DNA from: Nitrospinota bacterium | GTDB taxonomy: Bacteria; Nitrospinota_A; UBA7883; JACRLM01 | Length of the DNA: 64,000 nt | Assembly: GCA_016208975.1 (NCBI GenBank) | Contig: JACQXA010000001.1 | Coordinates: 313,834 to 377,833, forward strand | Direction: 5' to 3' | In this document: piece by piece, positions 56,160-64,000 of the stretch | How positions within the stretch are numbered: the stretch's first letter is position 1 | Layout of the letters: each line of letters begins with the position of its first letter | Notes under the pieces: model-generated | What the model was told of the DNA's origin: nothing | Databases searched by the model: none | Seen by the model: the letters and a program-made list of their open reading frames with translations, nothing else | Position numbers and translations under genes: made by a program

Positions 56160-56441
56160 CTACCTTGAAACCAGCTCCGTGGAAACCTCCGCCACGTCGG
56201 CGATGGAGGTTATGAAGCTCAATATTGATTGTATCTGGCTGTCCGCATGGGCCGCGTCCGCCGCGACCACCGTAACACCCAGCGTTATCCTCTGCCAAAG
56301 GTCCTGATCCTCCACCTCCGCCACGGAAGCGTTGAACTTGGCCTTTACCCTGTCTTTTACGCTCCGGACCACCTGCCGCTTGTCTTTTAAAGACCTGGCA
56401 TGGCCTGCCCAGAGCGCGATTTTCATCATTCCCACAACCAT
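56160..56441 (-). CDS. DUF503 small protein upstream of rbfA
   Basis: This product of about 93 residues starts MVVGMMKIALWAGHARSLKDKRQVV, the shared pattern of DUF503 (YlxP-like) proteins, with SVAEVEDQDLWQRITLGVTVVAAD following. The family is found beside infB and rbfA and is thought to have a ribosome-related role, but the mechanism is unknown. The open frame continues 29 codons upstream without homology, so ATG 56441 is chosen although its ribosome-binding site is weak. Confidence 0.87.
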   Translation of the reverse strand: MVVGMMKIALWAGHARSLKDKRQVVRSVKDRVKAKFNASVAEVEDQDLWQRITLGVTVVAADAAHADSQIQSILSFITSIADVAEVSTELVSR

Positions 56442-56574
56442 AGGGAGCGCAAGGAAGATATGCCGCCGAAGCTTTATAAACAGGACGTTGCAAGACGCTG
56501 GCGCCCCGCGCTGGCGGCGGTTAAACACGCTTGACGCACTATGCTATACTTACGCGTTTGATGGGGGAAAATCA

Positions 56575-57486
56575 ATGAAAATCGTGATAGCCGGGGCTGG
56601 CGCCGTGGGCGCCTATTACGGGGCCGTTCTGGCCAGGGCCGGGCATGATGTGTTCTTCATAGCGCGGGGCGCCCAGCTGGCCGCCTTCCGCGAAAAAGGG
56701 GTGTCCGTAAAGAGCGTCAATGGCGATTTCCTCACTACGGTAAATTGCGGGGATGACTCTTCCACCTTCGGCGTTGCGGACCTGATACTGGTCTGCTTCA
56801 AATCCTACGACACCACCGCCACAACCGGGTTATACGCGACAAGCGTGGGGCTCAACACGTCCATAATCTCCCTCCAGAACGGAATAGACAACGAAGGGAT
56901 TTTGTCGGAACGGTTCGGGAAAGACAAAGTCCTGGGCGGGGTTTCGTTCATCGGCTCCAGAATGGAGGCGCCGGGGATAGTGGTTCACACAGCCGCCAGC
57001 AACATAACCATAGGCGAGCTTTCCGGCGGCGTGTCGGACAGGGCCGGGCGATTAGGCGAAATGTTCGAGTCGGCGAATATAAGATGCAAAGTCTCGGCGG
57101 ACATCCGGCGGGACATGTTCGCCAAGATGATATGGAACATCGGTTTCAACGCCATCTGCGCCATTCTCGACTGCTCCGCCCAAAAAGCGCTGGGTTTCGA
57201 GGAGACAAGAAACGTCATACTCTCCGCCATGCTCGAATGGGTGGCCGTGGCCCAGGCCGAAGGGGTGGCGCTAACAACCGAGATGGCCCACAAGAACATG
57301 GAAGGCACATTAAAGGCGGGCGGGATCTTCCCCTCCATGTTGCAGGACAGGCGCGCCGGAAGAAAGATGGAGATAGACATTTTCAATGCCCGCGCCGCGC
57401 AGATGGGCCAGAAACATGGCATCCCCACCCCCGTGAACGCCACATTGGCGGCGGTCATACGGTTCTGGAACGCGACAACCCATTAA
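56575..57486 (+). CDS. panE: 2-dehydropantoate 2-reductase
   Basis: This 303-residue enzyme reduces ketopantoate to pantoate with NADPH in CoA synthesis. It has the nucleotide-binding start IVIAGAGAVGAYYGAVLARAG, IISLQNGIDNEG and the catalytic Lys region MFAKMIWNIGFNAICAI. The C-terminal segment (AGRKMEIDIFNARAAQMGQK, then GIPTPVNATL) is typical of PanE and its ApbA-like relatives. GGGGG lies 7 bases before ATG 56575. Some family members act on other 2-keto acids, so the pathway assignment is likely but not certain. Confidence 0.9.
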   Translation: MKIVIAGAGAVGAYYGAVLARAGHDVFFIARGAQLAAFREKGVSVKSVNGDFLTTVNCGDDSSTFGVADLILVCFKSYDTTATTGLYATSVGLNTSIISLQNGIDNEGILSERFGKDKVLGGVSFIGSRMEAPGIVVHTAASNITIGELSGGVSDRAGRLGEMFESANIRCKVSADIRRDMFAKMIWNIGFNAICAILDCSAQKALGFEETRNVILSAMLEWVAVAQAEGVALTTEMAHKNMEGTLKAGGIFPSMLQDRRAGRKMEIDIFNARAAQMGQKHGIPTPVNATLAAVIRFWNATTH

Positions 57487-58385
57487 CCCCGCCGGGCTAT
57501 CCACCCGGTTTCTTCTTCCAACGTAATCTCGGACACGGGCTCCCACCCCGCTTTCTCCATGAACCGGGCAACGCTGGCCTTCTCCCTCCGCTCGATGGAG
57601 CGCCGTTTGGCCATGGCGGTGCGGGAACCTGTGATGACAACCAACTTGGCTGGTATCGTCATCAGCGTGTCCAATAGCGCCGGTTCCTGCCGTTCCACCA
57701 CCGGCGCCACTTTTAACAGGAAACCCAGGTCAAACAACGGCCCGCCCAGCGCCTCCAGCGCCCCGGCCCAGCCGTGGGAGATGTTCCACAACATGGGCTT
57801 GAGCCTGTCGTCGCCACGGAGCTTGGCGTAGGCGTTCAAGGTGGACACGGCCTTCTTGTCTTTATCCATGGCCACGTAGAGGCGTGTGGCTCTCCCCTCG
57901 CCGTCGAAGGGATACGCCAGCGGCTGGACGCCGCATCCGGCGTCTATCACCGTTCCCGGCGCTCCGGCGGCTTTGAAGACCGTTTCGTACAACAGCTTCA
58001 TGTCACGGATCCGTTCCCGGGCGCTCACATGGTTTTCCAGCTCGCGCCGGATGGCCATCTCCATCGTTGCGGCGTTCGAGCCCGATGGCAATGAAACCAA
58101 TCCGGCGGCTGGTTCCGCCACCGGCGCCTGGTACCGCCTCAACTGGTAATAGATCTTGCGTTTGGCCCGGGTGACGGCTTCCTTGTAATGCCTGCTCCGC
58201 TCTATCTTCGCCGGATCGGCCAGGTTCGCCGCCAGCAGGCGCAGTTTTGCGTCGCCGTTCAGCTCCGCTATCAGCTGGAGACGCGCCGGTTCGCGCTCTA
58301 TCTTGTACTCTTTTGCCATCTTGTCCGCCAGCCTGTTCACAATAGCTTCGAACGCCGCCGAGGCGGCCCATCCCGGCTCACTCAT
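57483..58385 (-). CDS. ArmA/RmtB-like 16S rRNA (guanine-N7) methyltransferase family protein
   Basis: This 300-residue protein resembles the aminoglycoside-resistance 16S rRNA m7G1405 methyltransferases (ArmA, RmtB, Sgm, FmrO). Its N-terminal third is helical (KEAVTRAKRKIYYQLRRYQ), as in that family. It then has SARERIRDMKLLYETVF, motif I VIDAGCGVQPLAYPF (D148-G152), the acidic VAMDKD and LGFLLKVAPVVERQE (compare ArmA's FLLKMLPVLKQQ). A later TGSRTAMAKR-REKASV segment aligns with the SFPIKSLSGKEKG region. ATG 58385 overlaps the TGT-like gene by 8 bases. Rather than resistance, a housekeeping or modification role with the TGT is possible. It should be cytoplasmic. Confidence 0.82.
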   Translation of the reverse strand: MSEPGWAASAAFEAIVNRLADKMAKEYKIEREPARLQLIAELNGDAKLRLLAANLADPAKIERSRHYKEAVTRAKRKIYYQLRRYQAPVAEPAAGLVSLPSGSNAATMEMAIRRELENHVSARERIRDMKLLYETVFKAAGAPGTVIDAGCGVQPLAYPFDGEGRATRLYVAMDKDKKAVSTLNAYAKLRGDDRLKPMLWNISHGWAGALEALGGPLFDLGFLLKVAPVVERQEPALLDTLMTIPAKLVVITGSRTAMAKRRSIERREKASVARFMEKAGWEPVSEITLEEETGWIARRG

Positions 58386-59445
58386 GGATGGCCCGCCACG
58401 AAGAGCCCAGCGCGCTGTTGGGGAACCAAGCTGTATGCCTCTCCAGAATATCTTCCAGCATGCTTTCCAGCCCGCCCCCGGACAGCGTGGCGCGGATTCT
58501 AAGAACCGTGTCGCAGATGGTCCAAAGGTTGTGAGCCGTAAGCTTTTCCACGTCGCCGAATATCTCATTAACATCCGCCGCCGCGCATATGGGGCATGGG
58601 CACGAAAATTCCCCGGCGATGACCGGCCCCGGCTCTTTTAACGCGCCGTAGGGGGTCATGTAGTAACCGTCGTTGGCGAAATGGCCGTAAGATGACGAGT
58701 CGAAAATGTCCGCCCCCAGCTGGGCCATGAATGGCAGTTCCAGCGGGTCTCCCGCGCCATACACATGCATGGGAAGTTTATCCCCAGCCGCATGGCGCGC
58801 GTCCCGGATTACATCGCCCACAAAGGTAAGGTCGTGGTTCCTGTTAAAAAACGGCACCAGGCTCCCGATGCCAAGGTATTGAACGCCCATCTCCACCAGC
58901 TCGCGGACGCTTCTCTGGCGAAGTTCCATGAACCGTCCACCCTGCTGGATGCCCGCCAGTATACTGCGCTGAACGATCTTGAGCCCATCGCGCACCCGTT
59001 TCTGGGTGGAATCCAGCTTCTTTTCCGCCACCGAGCGTTTGTCGCCGGGGGGCGTCACCAGATCCAAAGGCGCCACGATGTCCGCGCCGATCATGTCCTG
59101 GAACGCTATGATGGTCTTGTTGGATAGCAACAGCGTCCGCTCAAACCCCTGGAACGCGCCGGAGTCGGTGCATAACAAACCGTTGAATCCCACATACTCG
59201 GCCAGGGTAAGGCCGCTTTTGAACATGGCCTTTTTTTGCCGGTCTTTGTAGAGGAAAAAAGCGTTCACCATGCAGGCTTCAATTTTGGGTCCACCGCTCC
59301 ACGCGCCGAGGATGGATTGCTGGAACCCCGGCCTGTAAACCGGGATGAACAGCGGCAGGGGGAATGCGGCCCCCCGTTTCACCGATAGCGTCCGGCCGCT
59401 GTGCAAGTTGGCGGGGCTATCCGGATTATCTACCGGGCCGGGCAC
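58378..59445 (-). CDS. Archaeal-type tRNA-guanine transglycosylase family protein
   Basis: This 355-residue protein has a TGT barrel. LLCTDSGAFQGF includes D94, matching the base-binding Asp of TGTs. GADIVAPLDLVTPP and YLGIGSLVPF are of the archaeal rather than the bacterial type (bacterial TGT usually reads DECTP). LGADIFDSSSY carries D249 as predicted nucleophile, and FSCPCPICAAADVNE with H305 in LTAHNLW supplies the zinc ligands. Archaeal TGTs insert preQ0 in tRNA; related bacterial DpdA proteins modify DNA. GTG 59445 is the likely start. It overlaps the ArmA-like methyltransferase gene by 8 bases. No queC-queF or other dpd genes are in the window. Confidence 0.82.
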   Translation of the reverse strand: MPGPVDNPDSPANLHSGRTLSVKRGAAFPLPLFIPVYRPGFQQSILGAWSGGPKIEACMVNAFFLYKDRQKKAMFKSGLTLAEYVGFNGLLCTDSGAFQGFERTLLLSNKTIIAFQDMIGADIVAPLDLVTPPGDKRSVAEKKLDSTQKRVRDGLKIVQRSILAGIQQGGRFMELRQRSVRELVEMGVQYLGIGSLVPFFNRNHDLTFVGDVIRDARHAAGDKLPMHVYGAGDPLELPFMAQLGADIFDSSSYGHFANDGYYMTPYGALKEPGPVIAGEFSCPCPICAAADVNEIFGDVEKLTAHNLWTICDTVLRIRATLSGGGLESMLEDILERHTAWFPNSALGSSWRAIHE

Positions 59446-59469
59446 GGAAAGACAGCCGTTACAACGGCG

Positions 59470-60801
59470 CTACGACGGCTTGACATGGAAAACCATTGCG
59501 GTGTCCTCCATCCGCTCGATGTTCTTCAGAAGAGCGATGGTGGACTCTGTGAGAGCCTGTCCCTTGGACAGGTAGAAAATATTATTGGAAGAATAAAGGT
59601 CCCTTGAAAGTTTCATGCCCACTCTTAAACTGGCCGAGTCCAGGATAAGCTCGTGCAACGAGGTTTCCGAGGCGGAACTGCTTATGAGGCTGGCCATGAA
59701 AGCGTCCACCACCTCGGGGTCGTACTTCTTGTGGCTGTTCTCCAGGATAAACTCCACAGCCTGCTGGTGGCTGAGCTTTTCATTGAGAAGGTTGCCCGTC
59801 ATCAGCGCGTCATAGTCGTTGGCCACAAGGAGTATGCGGGAGCCTAAAGGTATGTCCTGCCCGGCCAGATGGTCCGGGAAGCCTTTTCCGTCATACTGCT
59901 CGTGATGGCTCCGGATGATGACACCGGCCTCGTTCAAAGGCTCCAGCGGCATCAGCGAGGCCTGCGCCACCGCGGGGTGTTTCATGTATTCCCCCCGCTC
60001 CTTCATGTTAAGCGACACTATGGGTTTCATCAGCAGTTCGTCCGGCCAGCCTATTTTGCCTATGTCGTGCAATAGCGCCGCCACCACTACCGTTTGCGCG
60101 TCGGTCTCTTTTAGCCCCATCCTCTGCGCCAGGTCCCTCGCCATGTTGGCCACCCTCCGGGAATGGCCCGCCATGCCCCCTTCCCGAAGCTCCACAAGGT
60201 TGGAGAACACCCTGATGGAGGTGAAGAAGGATTTTCGCAGTTCGGCGTGGGCCTCCCGCAGGTTCTGGTAGGACTGCTGGAGGTCTTTTGTCTGCTCGGC
60301 CACCTTGGCCTCAAGCGTGGCGTTGAGGTCCCGGAGCATGTCGTTCTGGACGCGGACCTTCTCCTCCAGAAGCCTTTTTTCCCTCTCCGCCTGCTTGCGC
60401 CCCAGTGCGTTGCGGATGACTATCAGCACCTCGTTGTCATCCCATGGTTTGGTGATGAACTGGTAAATGTGGCTCTTGTTTATGGATTCTATGGTCGCCT
60501 CGGTGTCCGCGTAGGCGGTAAGCAGTACCCGGAAAATCTCGGGCCATTTTTCTCGGACGGCGTTTAAAAAATCTATCCCGTTAACGCTGGGCATGCGAAG
60601 GTCGGATATTACAAGCTCCACCTTTTCCTTGCGAAGTATCTTGTACGCCTCCTCCGCCCCGGTGGCGGTGAACACCTCGTATCCGGCGTGCGAGAGCAGA
60701 CGGCGGAGCGCGGCCAATATTTTTTCTTCGTCGTCCACAAGGAGGATGGTGGATTTCTCCACCTCTATGTCCTTCGCTATGGCTGTCTTGGCTGAATCCA
60801 T
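59470..60801 (-). CDS. Response regulator with HD-GYP cyclic-di-GMP phosphodiesterase domain
   Basis: This 443-residue protein has a receiver (STILLVDDEEKILAAL; phospho-Asp in LVISDLRMPSVNG), a coiled-coil linker (about 150-205) and an HD-GYP domain (about 220-400). The latter has HSRRVANMARDLA, LLHDIGKIGWPDELL and HHEQYDGKGFPD, the third motif being the GYP variant GKGFP. Such RpfG-like proteins hydrolyse cyclic di-GMP. About 45 residues follow the domain. It lies immediately downstream of, and on the same strand as, the multi-PAS histidine kinase, which probably phosphorylates it. Confidence 0.93.
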   Translation of the reverse strand: MDSAKTAIAKDIEVEKSTILLVDDEEKILAALRRLLSHAGYEVFTATGAEEAYKILRKEKVELVISDLRMPSVNGIDFLNAVREKWPEIFRVLLTAYADTEATIESINKSHIYQFITKPWDDNEVLIVIRNALGRKQAEREKRLLEEKVRVQNDMLRDLNATLEAKVAEQTKDLQQSYQNLREAHAELRKSFFTSIRVFSNLVELREGGMAGHSRRVANMARDLAQRMGLKETDAQTVVVAALLHDIGKIGWPDELLMKPIVSLNMKERGEYMKHPAVAQASLMPLEPLNEAGVIIRSHHEQYDGKGFPDHLAGQDIPLGSRILLVANDYDALMTGNLLNEKLSHQQAVEFILENSHKKYDPEVVDAFMASLISSSASETSLHELILDSASLRVGMKLSRDLYSSNNIFYLSKGQALTESTIALLKNIERMEDTAMVFHVKPS

Positions 60802-60936
60802 AAGTTGTTCCCCGCTCCCAACCCCTTGTAACTTGCCGCCAGGCCGCCGTTGAAAGTTTGCCCGGGCTAGTAGAGATTCTACAATTTGGCGGCCCTAAAA
60901 TCCACTACTGCCAGCGCCATGGCCCGCTATAGCCGG

Positions 60937-63267
60937 TCAAGCCTGCTCCCGCCTGTTGAAAGGGAGGGTAATCCTGAATGTCGTTCCCTTGCCAACCTCG
61001 CTTTGGGCGGTTATGGAGCCATTGTGCTTTTGCACAATGCCGTACACTATGGATAAGCCAAGCCCCGTGCCCACCCCCTGGGGTTTGGTGGTGAAGAACG
61101 GCTCGAACACCCGGTTCAGCGTCTCCTGCGGCATTCCATTGCCGGTGTCGCTTATCTCCACGAACATGTTCTCCGCCTCCTCGCCTGTACGGATGGTTAT
61201 GGAGCCCCGCCCGTCCATGGCCTGGGCGGCGTTTATAAGGATGTTCAGGAACACCTGCCCCAGCTGGGCCGGGATGCATTCCACATGGGGCGAAACGGCG
61301 TTATATTCCTTAATCACCTCGGCCTTGTACTTTATCTCGTTGCGGGCGATGTTCAGCGACCCGTCCAGAATGGCGTGGATGTCGTAAACCTCCCACTGCT
61401 CTTCGGATATCCTGGTGAACGTCTTCAGGTCTTTTACTATGCCGATGACCCGTTTGGTGCCATCCTCCGACTCGTCGAGCATCTCAAGGCACTCGTTCTT
61501 GAGCTTTCTCAACTCACCGGACATATCGGCCACAGGATCTTCGCCCCTGCTCTCTTTTTCCACGATGGAAAATATCTTTTCCAGGTCCCGCCGCAGGTAT
61601 GAGTTGTTGGCGTTAACGTAGCTTATGGGGTTGTTTATCTCGTGGGCTATCCCGGCGGCCAGTTGGCCTATGGAGGCCATCTTCTCCGACTGGAGCAACA
61701 TCCGCTCCGACTGTTTGCGCGCCGTAATGTCCCGCACTATTCCCAACGCCCAAAGCTCACCGCGGATTTTCACCGACGACAGCGCCAGTTCACACGGGAA
61801 TACGGCCCCGTCCTTTTTTCGCGCGGGAACCTCCACAAGCTTGCCTATTAATGGCCCAATGCCCGTGCGCTGGTAGTTTTCCATGCCGGCCTCATGCTTG
61901 CCGCGCATGTCCGGCGGCACTATCAAATCCTCAATCTTGTTGCCCATGGCCTCGGCGGCCGTGTAACCGAACATCCTCTCCGCCGCGCCGTTCCAGGATG
62001 TAACCAGGCCGGCGCTGTTCATCATCACCACGGCGTCCTGGGCGGCTTCGTTTATCAGACGGAATTTCTCCTCGCTGGCCTTCAGCTCCTCCTCGGCGCG
62101 TTTGCGTTCGGACAGGTCCATGACGACACCCACAAACCCGGCGAACTTTCCGCTCTCGTCATAAATGGAGCCTATCGAAAGGTTCGCGTCCAGCTCGGCC
62201 CCGGATTTGGTGAGCGCCTTCGTCTCGATATTTATTATGGCTCCCCCGGCCCCCACCAGCTCCAGATGGGCCATGAAAGACTCCATCAGGTGCGGCGGCA
62301 ACGAAGGCGCCGGTTTGCCCAAAACTTCTTTCCCGCGCCAGCCGAAAAGGGTTTCCGCCGCCGGGTTCCACAAGGTTGTGTTCCCCTGGGCGTCCACCAC
62401 TATTATCGCCACCGGGGAGGAGGTCAAGATGGTCTCCAGCATGGCGCCCAGCTTGCGCCGGTCTTCGGCCATCCTTCTCCTGAAAATGAAATTCCCCAGG
62501 TGGGAGGCCACGGCGCCGATAAGCTCAACCTCTTCGGCCAGGAAAGGCCCCTCGCCCTCGCCGGGAGAGCTTTTGGTGTAAAAGACCTCAAACCTTCCCC
62601 TTGGTTCGCCCATAAGCCTGAGGTCCGTGGAGACGGACCATTCAGTTTCGTCGAAATTTTCCGTTTTGTATTCCACCCCGTCCAAAATAATCCTGCCGCA
62701 GGTTATCCTGGGGTATTGCATGGCGTCGCAAACGCGTTTTACCGCCATCCGCAATACCGTGTCCACATCCAACTCGTTGGAGGAAACCAGGTTGGCCACA
62801 TCGTACAGGCATTTGGACTCTTTTATGCGCAGGTTCAGGTTATGCACCAGCCTCTGCATTTCCTTCTCGGCCCTTCTTTGCGCGTTCCGCACGCTGGCGT
62901 TGGTAAGCTCCCGTTTGATGGCTGGCACAAGATGGATCAGATTGCCCTTGTTAACGAAATCATGGGCCCCGGCGCGCATCCCCTCCACAGCCGCTTTTTC
63001 GCTTATGATGCCTGAGACAATGATGAACGGCAGGTCGATGCCGGTGGATTTTAGCAGTTTAAGCGCCCTGAAAGAATCGAACCTGGGCATGGAATGGTCG
63101 CACAAAACAAGGTCCCACTCTTTTTCTTCGAGGGCATGGCGAAACCCCTCCTCGGTACACACATTGGTGTAATCCAGGTCATAACCGGAGTGAGTGAGGG
63201 TGTGGAGGAGCATCTTGACATCATCCTCCATATCCTCCACTATAATCACCCGCAGGCTTTCACCCAT
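60937..63267 (-). CDS. Sensor histidine kinase with N-terminal receiver, GAF-like and two PAS domains
   Basis: This 776-residue soluble kinase has an N-terminal receiver (VIIVEDMEDDVKML; Asp in LVLCDHSMPRFDS), a GAF-like region (about 150-275), two PAS domains (about 280-400, ILTSSPVAIIVVDAQGN; and about 405-525, INEAAQDAVVMMN, ending DITARKQSE) and a HisKA with the acceptor in LAAGIAHEINNPISY. HATPase motifs DTGNGM and GTGLGLSIV complete it. It probably signals to the HD-GYP regulator 135 bases downstream. Ligands of the PAS domains are unknown. Confidence 0.92.
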   Translation of the reverse strand: MGESLRVIIVEDMEDDVKMLLHTLTHSGYDLDYTNVCTEEGFRHALEEKEWDLVLCDHSMPRFDSFRALKLLKSTGIDLPFIIVSGIISEKAAVEGMRAGAHDFVNKGNLIHLVPAIKRELTNASVRNAQRRAEKEMQRLVHNLNLRIKESKCLYDVANLVSSNELDVDTVLRMAVKRVCDAMQYPRITCGRIILDGVEYKTENFDETEWSVSTDLRLMGEPRGRFEVFYTKSSPGEGEGPFLAEEVELIGAVASHLGNFIFRRRMAEDRRKLGAMLETILTSSPVAIIVVDAQGNTTLWNPAAETLFGWRGKEVLGKPAPSLPPHLMESFMAHLELVGAGGAIINIETKALTKSGAELDANLSIGSIYDESGKFAGFVGVVMDLSERKRAEEELKASEEKFRLINEAAQDAVVMMNSAGLVTSWNGAAERMFGYTAAEAMGNKIEDLIVPPDMRGKHEAGMENYQRTGIGPLIGKLVEVPARKKDGAVFPCELALSSVKIRGELWALGIVRDITARKQSERMLLQSEKMASIGQLAAGIAHEINNPISYVNANNSYLRRDLEKIFSIVEKESRGEDPVADMSGELRKLKNECLEMLDESEDGTKRVIGIVKDLKTFTRISEEQWEVYDIHAILDGSLNIARNEIKYKAEVIKEYNAVSPHVECIPAQLGQVFLNILINAAQAMDGRGSITIRTGEEAENMFVEISDTGNGMPQETLNRVFEPFFTTKPQGVGTGLGLSIVYGIVQKHNGSITAQSEVGKGTTFRITLPFNRREQA

Positions 63268-63707
63268 CTGCGATCACCTTTTAATAGTTCACGGAAGGCC
63301 CAGCCATGCACAGCTTCTTTATAGCGGCTTTTGAAGTTATCATATCAATATTTTACCAGTTAACCAACGCGGCATTTATTCAACCGGCGGACTGGTAGTG
63401 TCTCAGTTTAAAAGTACTGGGGAGGTACTTTACTTACGCCTGGAATGACAATATAAAAGCCGTTGATAACATTGTCATCCCGGGCGAAGCGCAAGCGAAG
63501 TGAAGGATCTGTCTATTATTTGGTATTCAAACTGGGACACCACCGGCAGTCTATTGGCATTAAAAATGATTCTGTTACAACATGTACTCTTTTATCCCAA
63601 TAATGGTGTATTATATGGATGTTTACAGGGTATGTTTTCCGGGAACCGGGGGCGCGCCACTGGATTGTGGCGCGGTTCTATGCCGATAGTGAGGGGATTA
63701 TTTGGCG
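63268..63707. other. Gap of 440 bp with MITE copy 2
   Basis: Apart from the 151-bp element at 63394-63544, this gap shows no gene or RNA that I can identify. GAGGGG at 63692-63697 is a plausible ribosome-binding site for the cyclase gene. Confidence 0.6.
63394..63544. mobile_element. MITE-like element, copy 2
   Basis: This 151-bp element matches copy 1 (8824-9017) along its length, with GGTAGTGTCTCAGTTT at the left end and AAACTGGGACACCACC at the right end. It has one internal 43-base unit instead of two. Flanks GGCGGACT (63386-63393) and GGCAGTCT (63545-63552) agree at 6 of 8 positions, consistent with an old, decayed target duplication. Confidence 0.8.
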
Positions 63708-64000
63708 ATGTCATCTGAAAATACTGGGGAGAACTTTGTCTCCTTAAACGCGGAAACTGACGACCTGGAGGCTTTCCTTGAGAACAAGGCCCGCATGGAG
63801 GCGCTGTTCAAGGAGAAGTTCACCAAGAACCTGGCCGTGATGTTCACCGACGTAAAAGACTCCACCTCCATCACCGAAACCGAGGGGGACCTTTCCGCCC
63901 GCATGCTCATCAAGCATCATAACGACATCCTTTTCGCCGCCATTAAGGAGCATGGCGGCACGCTGGTGAAAACCATCGGCGACGGGACAATGTCGTACTT
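63708..64000 (+). CDS. Class III adenylate/guanylate cyclase, cut by the window end
   Basis: The visible 97 residues begin with an acidic helical stretch and continue into the catalytic domain: LAVMFTDVKDSTSITE (metal-binding Asp and the first core strand), then a helix and VKTIGDGTMSY, with the second Asp in the IGDG motif. The 3' end lies beyond the window, so length and partner domains are unknown. GAGGGG lies 10 bases before ATG 63708. If it makes cAMP or cGMP, the product could act on the cNMP-binding kinase at 16074-17414. Confidence 0.85.
   Translation, partial: MSSENTGENFVSLNAETDDLEAFLENKARMEALFKEKFTKNLAVMFTDVKDSTSITETEGDLSARMLIKHHNDILFAAIKEHGGTLVKTIGDGTMSY

Noticed and set aside
57483-59445. 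A complete DNA 7-deazaguanine (dpd) island
   Set aside because: Only the TGT-like protein could belong to such an island. No dpdB, dpdC, helicase or preQ0 synthesis genes are adjacent.

Overview
The window reads as chromosomal DNA of a free-living, flagellated Gram-negative bacterium. It carries Kdo synthesis genes (kdsA, kdsB), a lipoprotein signal peptidase, AsmA-like and porin-like envelope proteins, flagellin and a hook protein. It is also rich in two-component and Ser/Thr-kinase signalling. GC is moderately high, genes are packed tightly, and many neighbours overlap by 4 bases (ATGA). The mix of FHA and WD40 kinases, an archaeal-type tRNA-guanine transglycosylase, pyruvoyl arginine decarboxylase and CbiMNQO suggests a deep-branching lineage such as Nitrospinota, Nitrospirota or a deltaproteobacterial relative. 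The sequence alone does not settle this.

Layout. 1-8.4 kb: rplS, a giant AsmA-like protein, a methyltransferase, a DUF3108 protein, nadE, pyruvoyl arginine decarboxylase, lspA. 8.5-9.2 kb: a gap holding a 194-bp MITE-like element with an exact 8-bp target duplication; a second copy lies at 63.4 kb. 9.2-17.4 kb: signalling block with an unknown secreted protein coupled to a histidine kinase, two tail-to-tail hybrid kinases (one has Tyr where the phospho-accepting His should be) and a Ser/Thr kinase with a cyclic-nucleotide-binding domain. 17.4-21.4 kb: manC, a small zinc ribbon, a glutaredoxin, an L,D-transpeptidase and its AMIN-domain lipoprotein partner.

21.5-27.5 kb (minus strand): a compact eight-gene respiratory operon. 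It encodes a CuA subunit II, a B-type-like haem-copper subunit I lacking the active-site Tyr, two tiny membrane subunits, a SCO-like protein, and a rare fusion of cytochrome b, 2x[4Fe-4S] ferredoxin and an MvhD-like domain, plus two unknown exported proteins. This is the best candidate for an undescribed system: a NO reductase or unusual terminal reductase wired to a cytochrome b/ferredoxin/MvhD module. Its promoter is followed by a terminator-like hairpin inside the leader.

27.7-30.1 kb: divergent flagellar hook protein and flagellin with sigma-28-like promoters. 30.3-35.5 kb: kdsA-pyrG-kdsB, a flavin-binding protein and a polyprenyl-phosphate glycosylphosphotransferase. 35.7-42.8 kb: VWA protein, DUF457 hydrolase, nhaA, an epimerase, a TPR protein with a degenerate receiver, DUF465 and tsaB. 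43-52 kb: a glycosyltransferase, then a phospho-signalling cassette (FHA-zinc-finger kinase, PP2C phosphatase, kinase with two WD40 propellers). 52-55.7 kb: an outer-membrane porin followed by cbiM-N-Q-O cobalt/nickel uptake. 55.7-59.4 kb: rbfA, DUF503, panE, then an ArmA/RmtB-like 16S rRNA methyltransferase overlapping an archaeal-type TGT, a second candidate for a new functional pair. 59.5-64 kb: an HD-GYP response regulator, a multi-PAS histidine kinase, MITE copy 2, and the start of a class III adenylate/guanylate cyclase cut by the window end.
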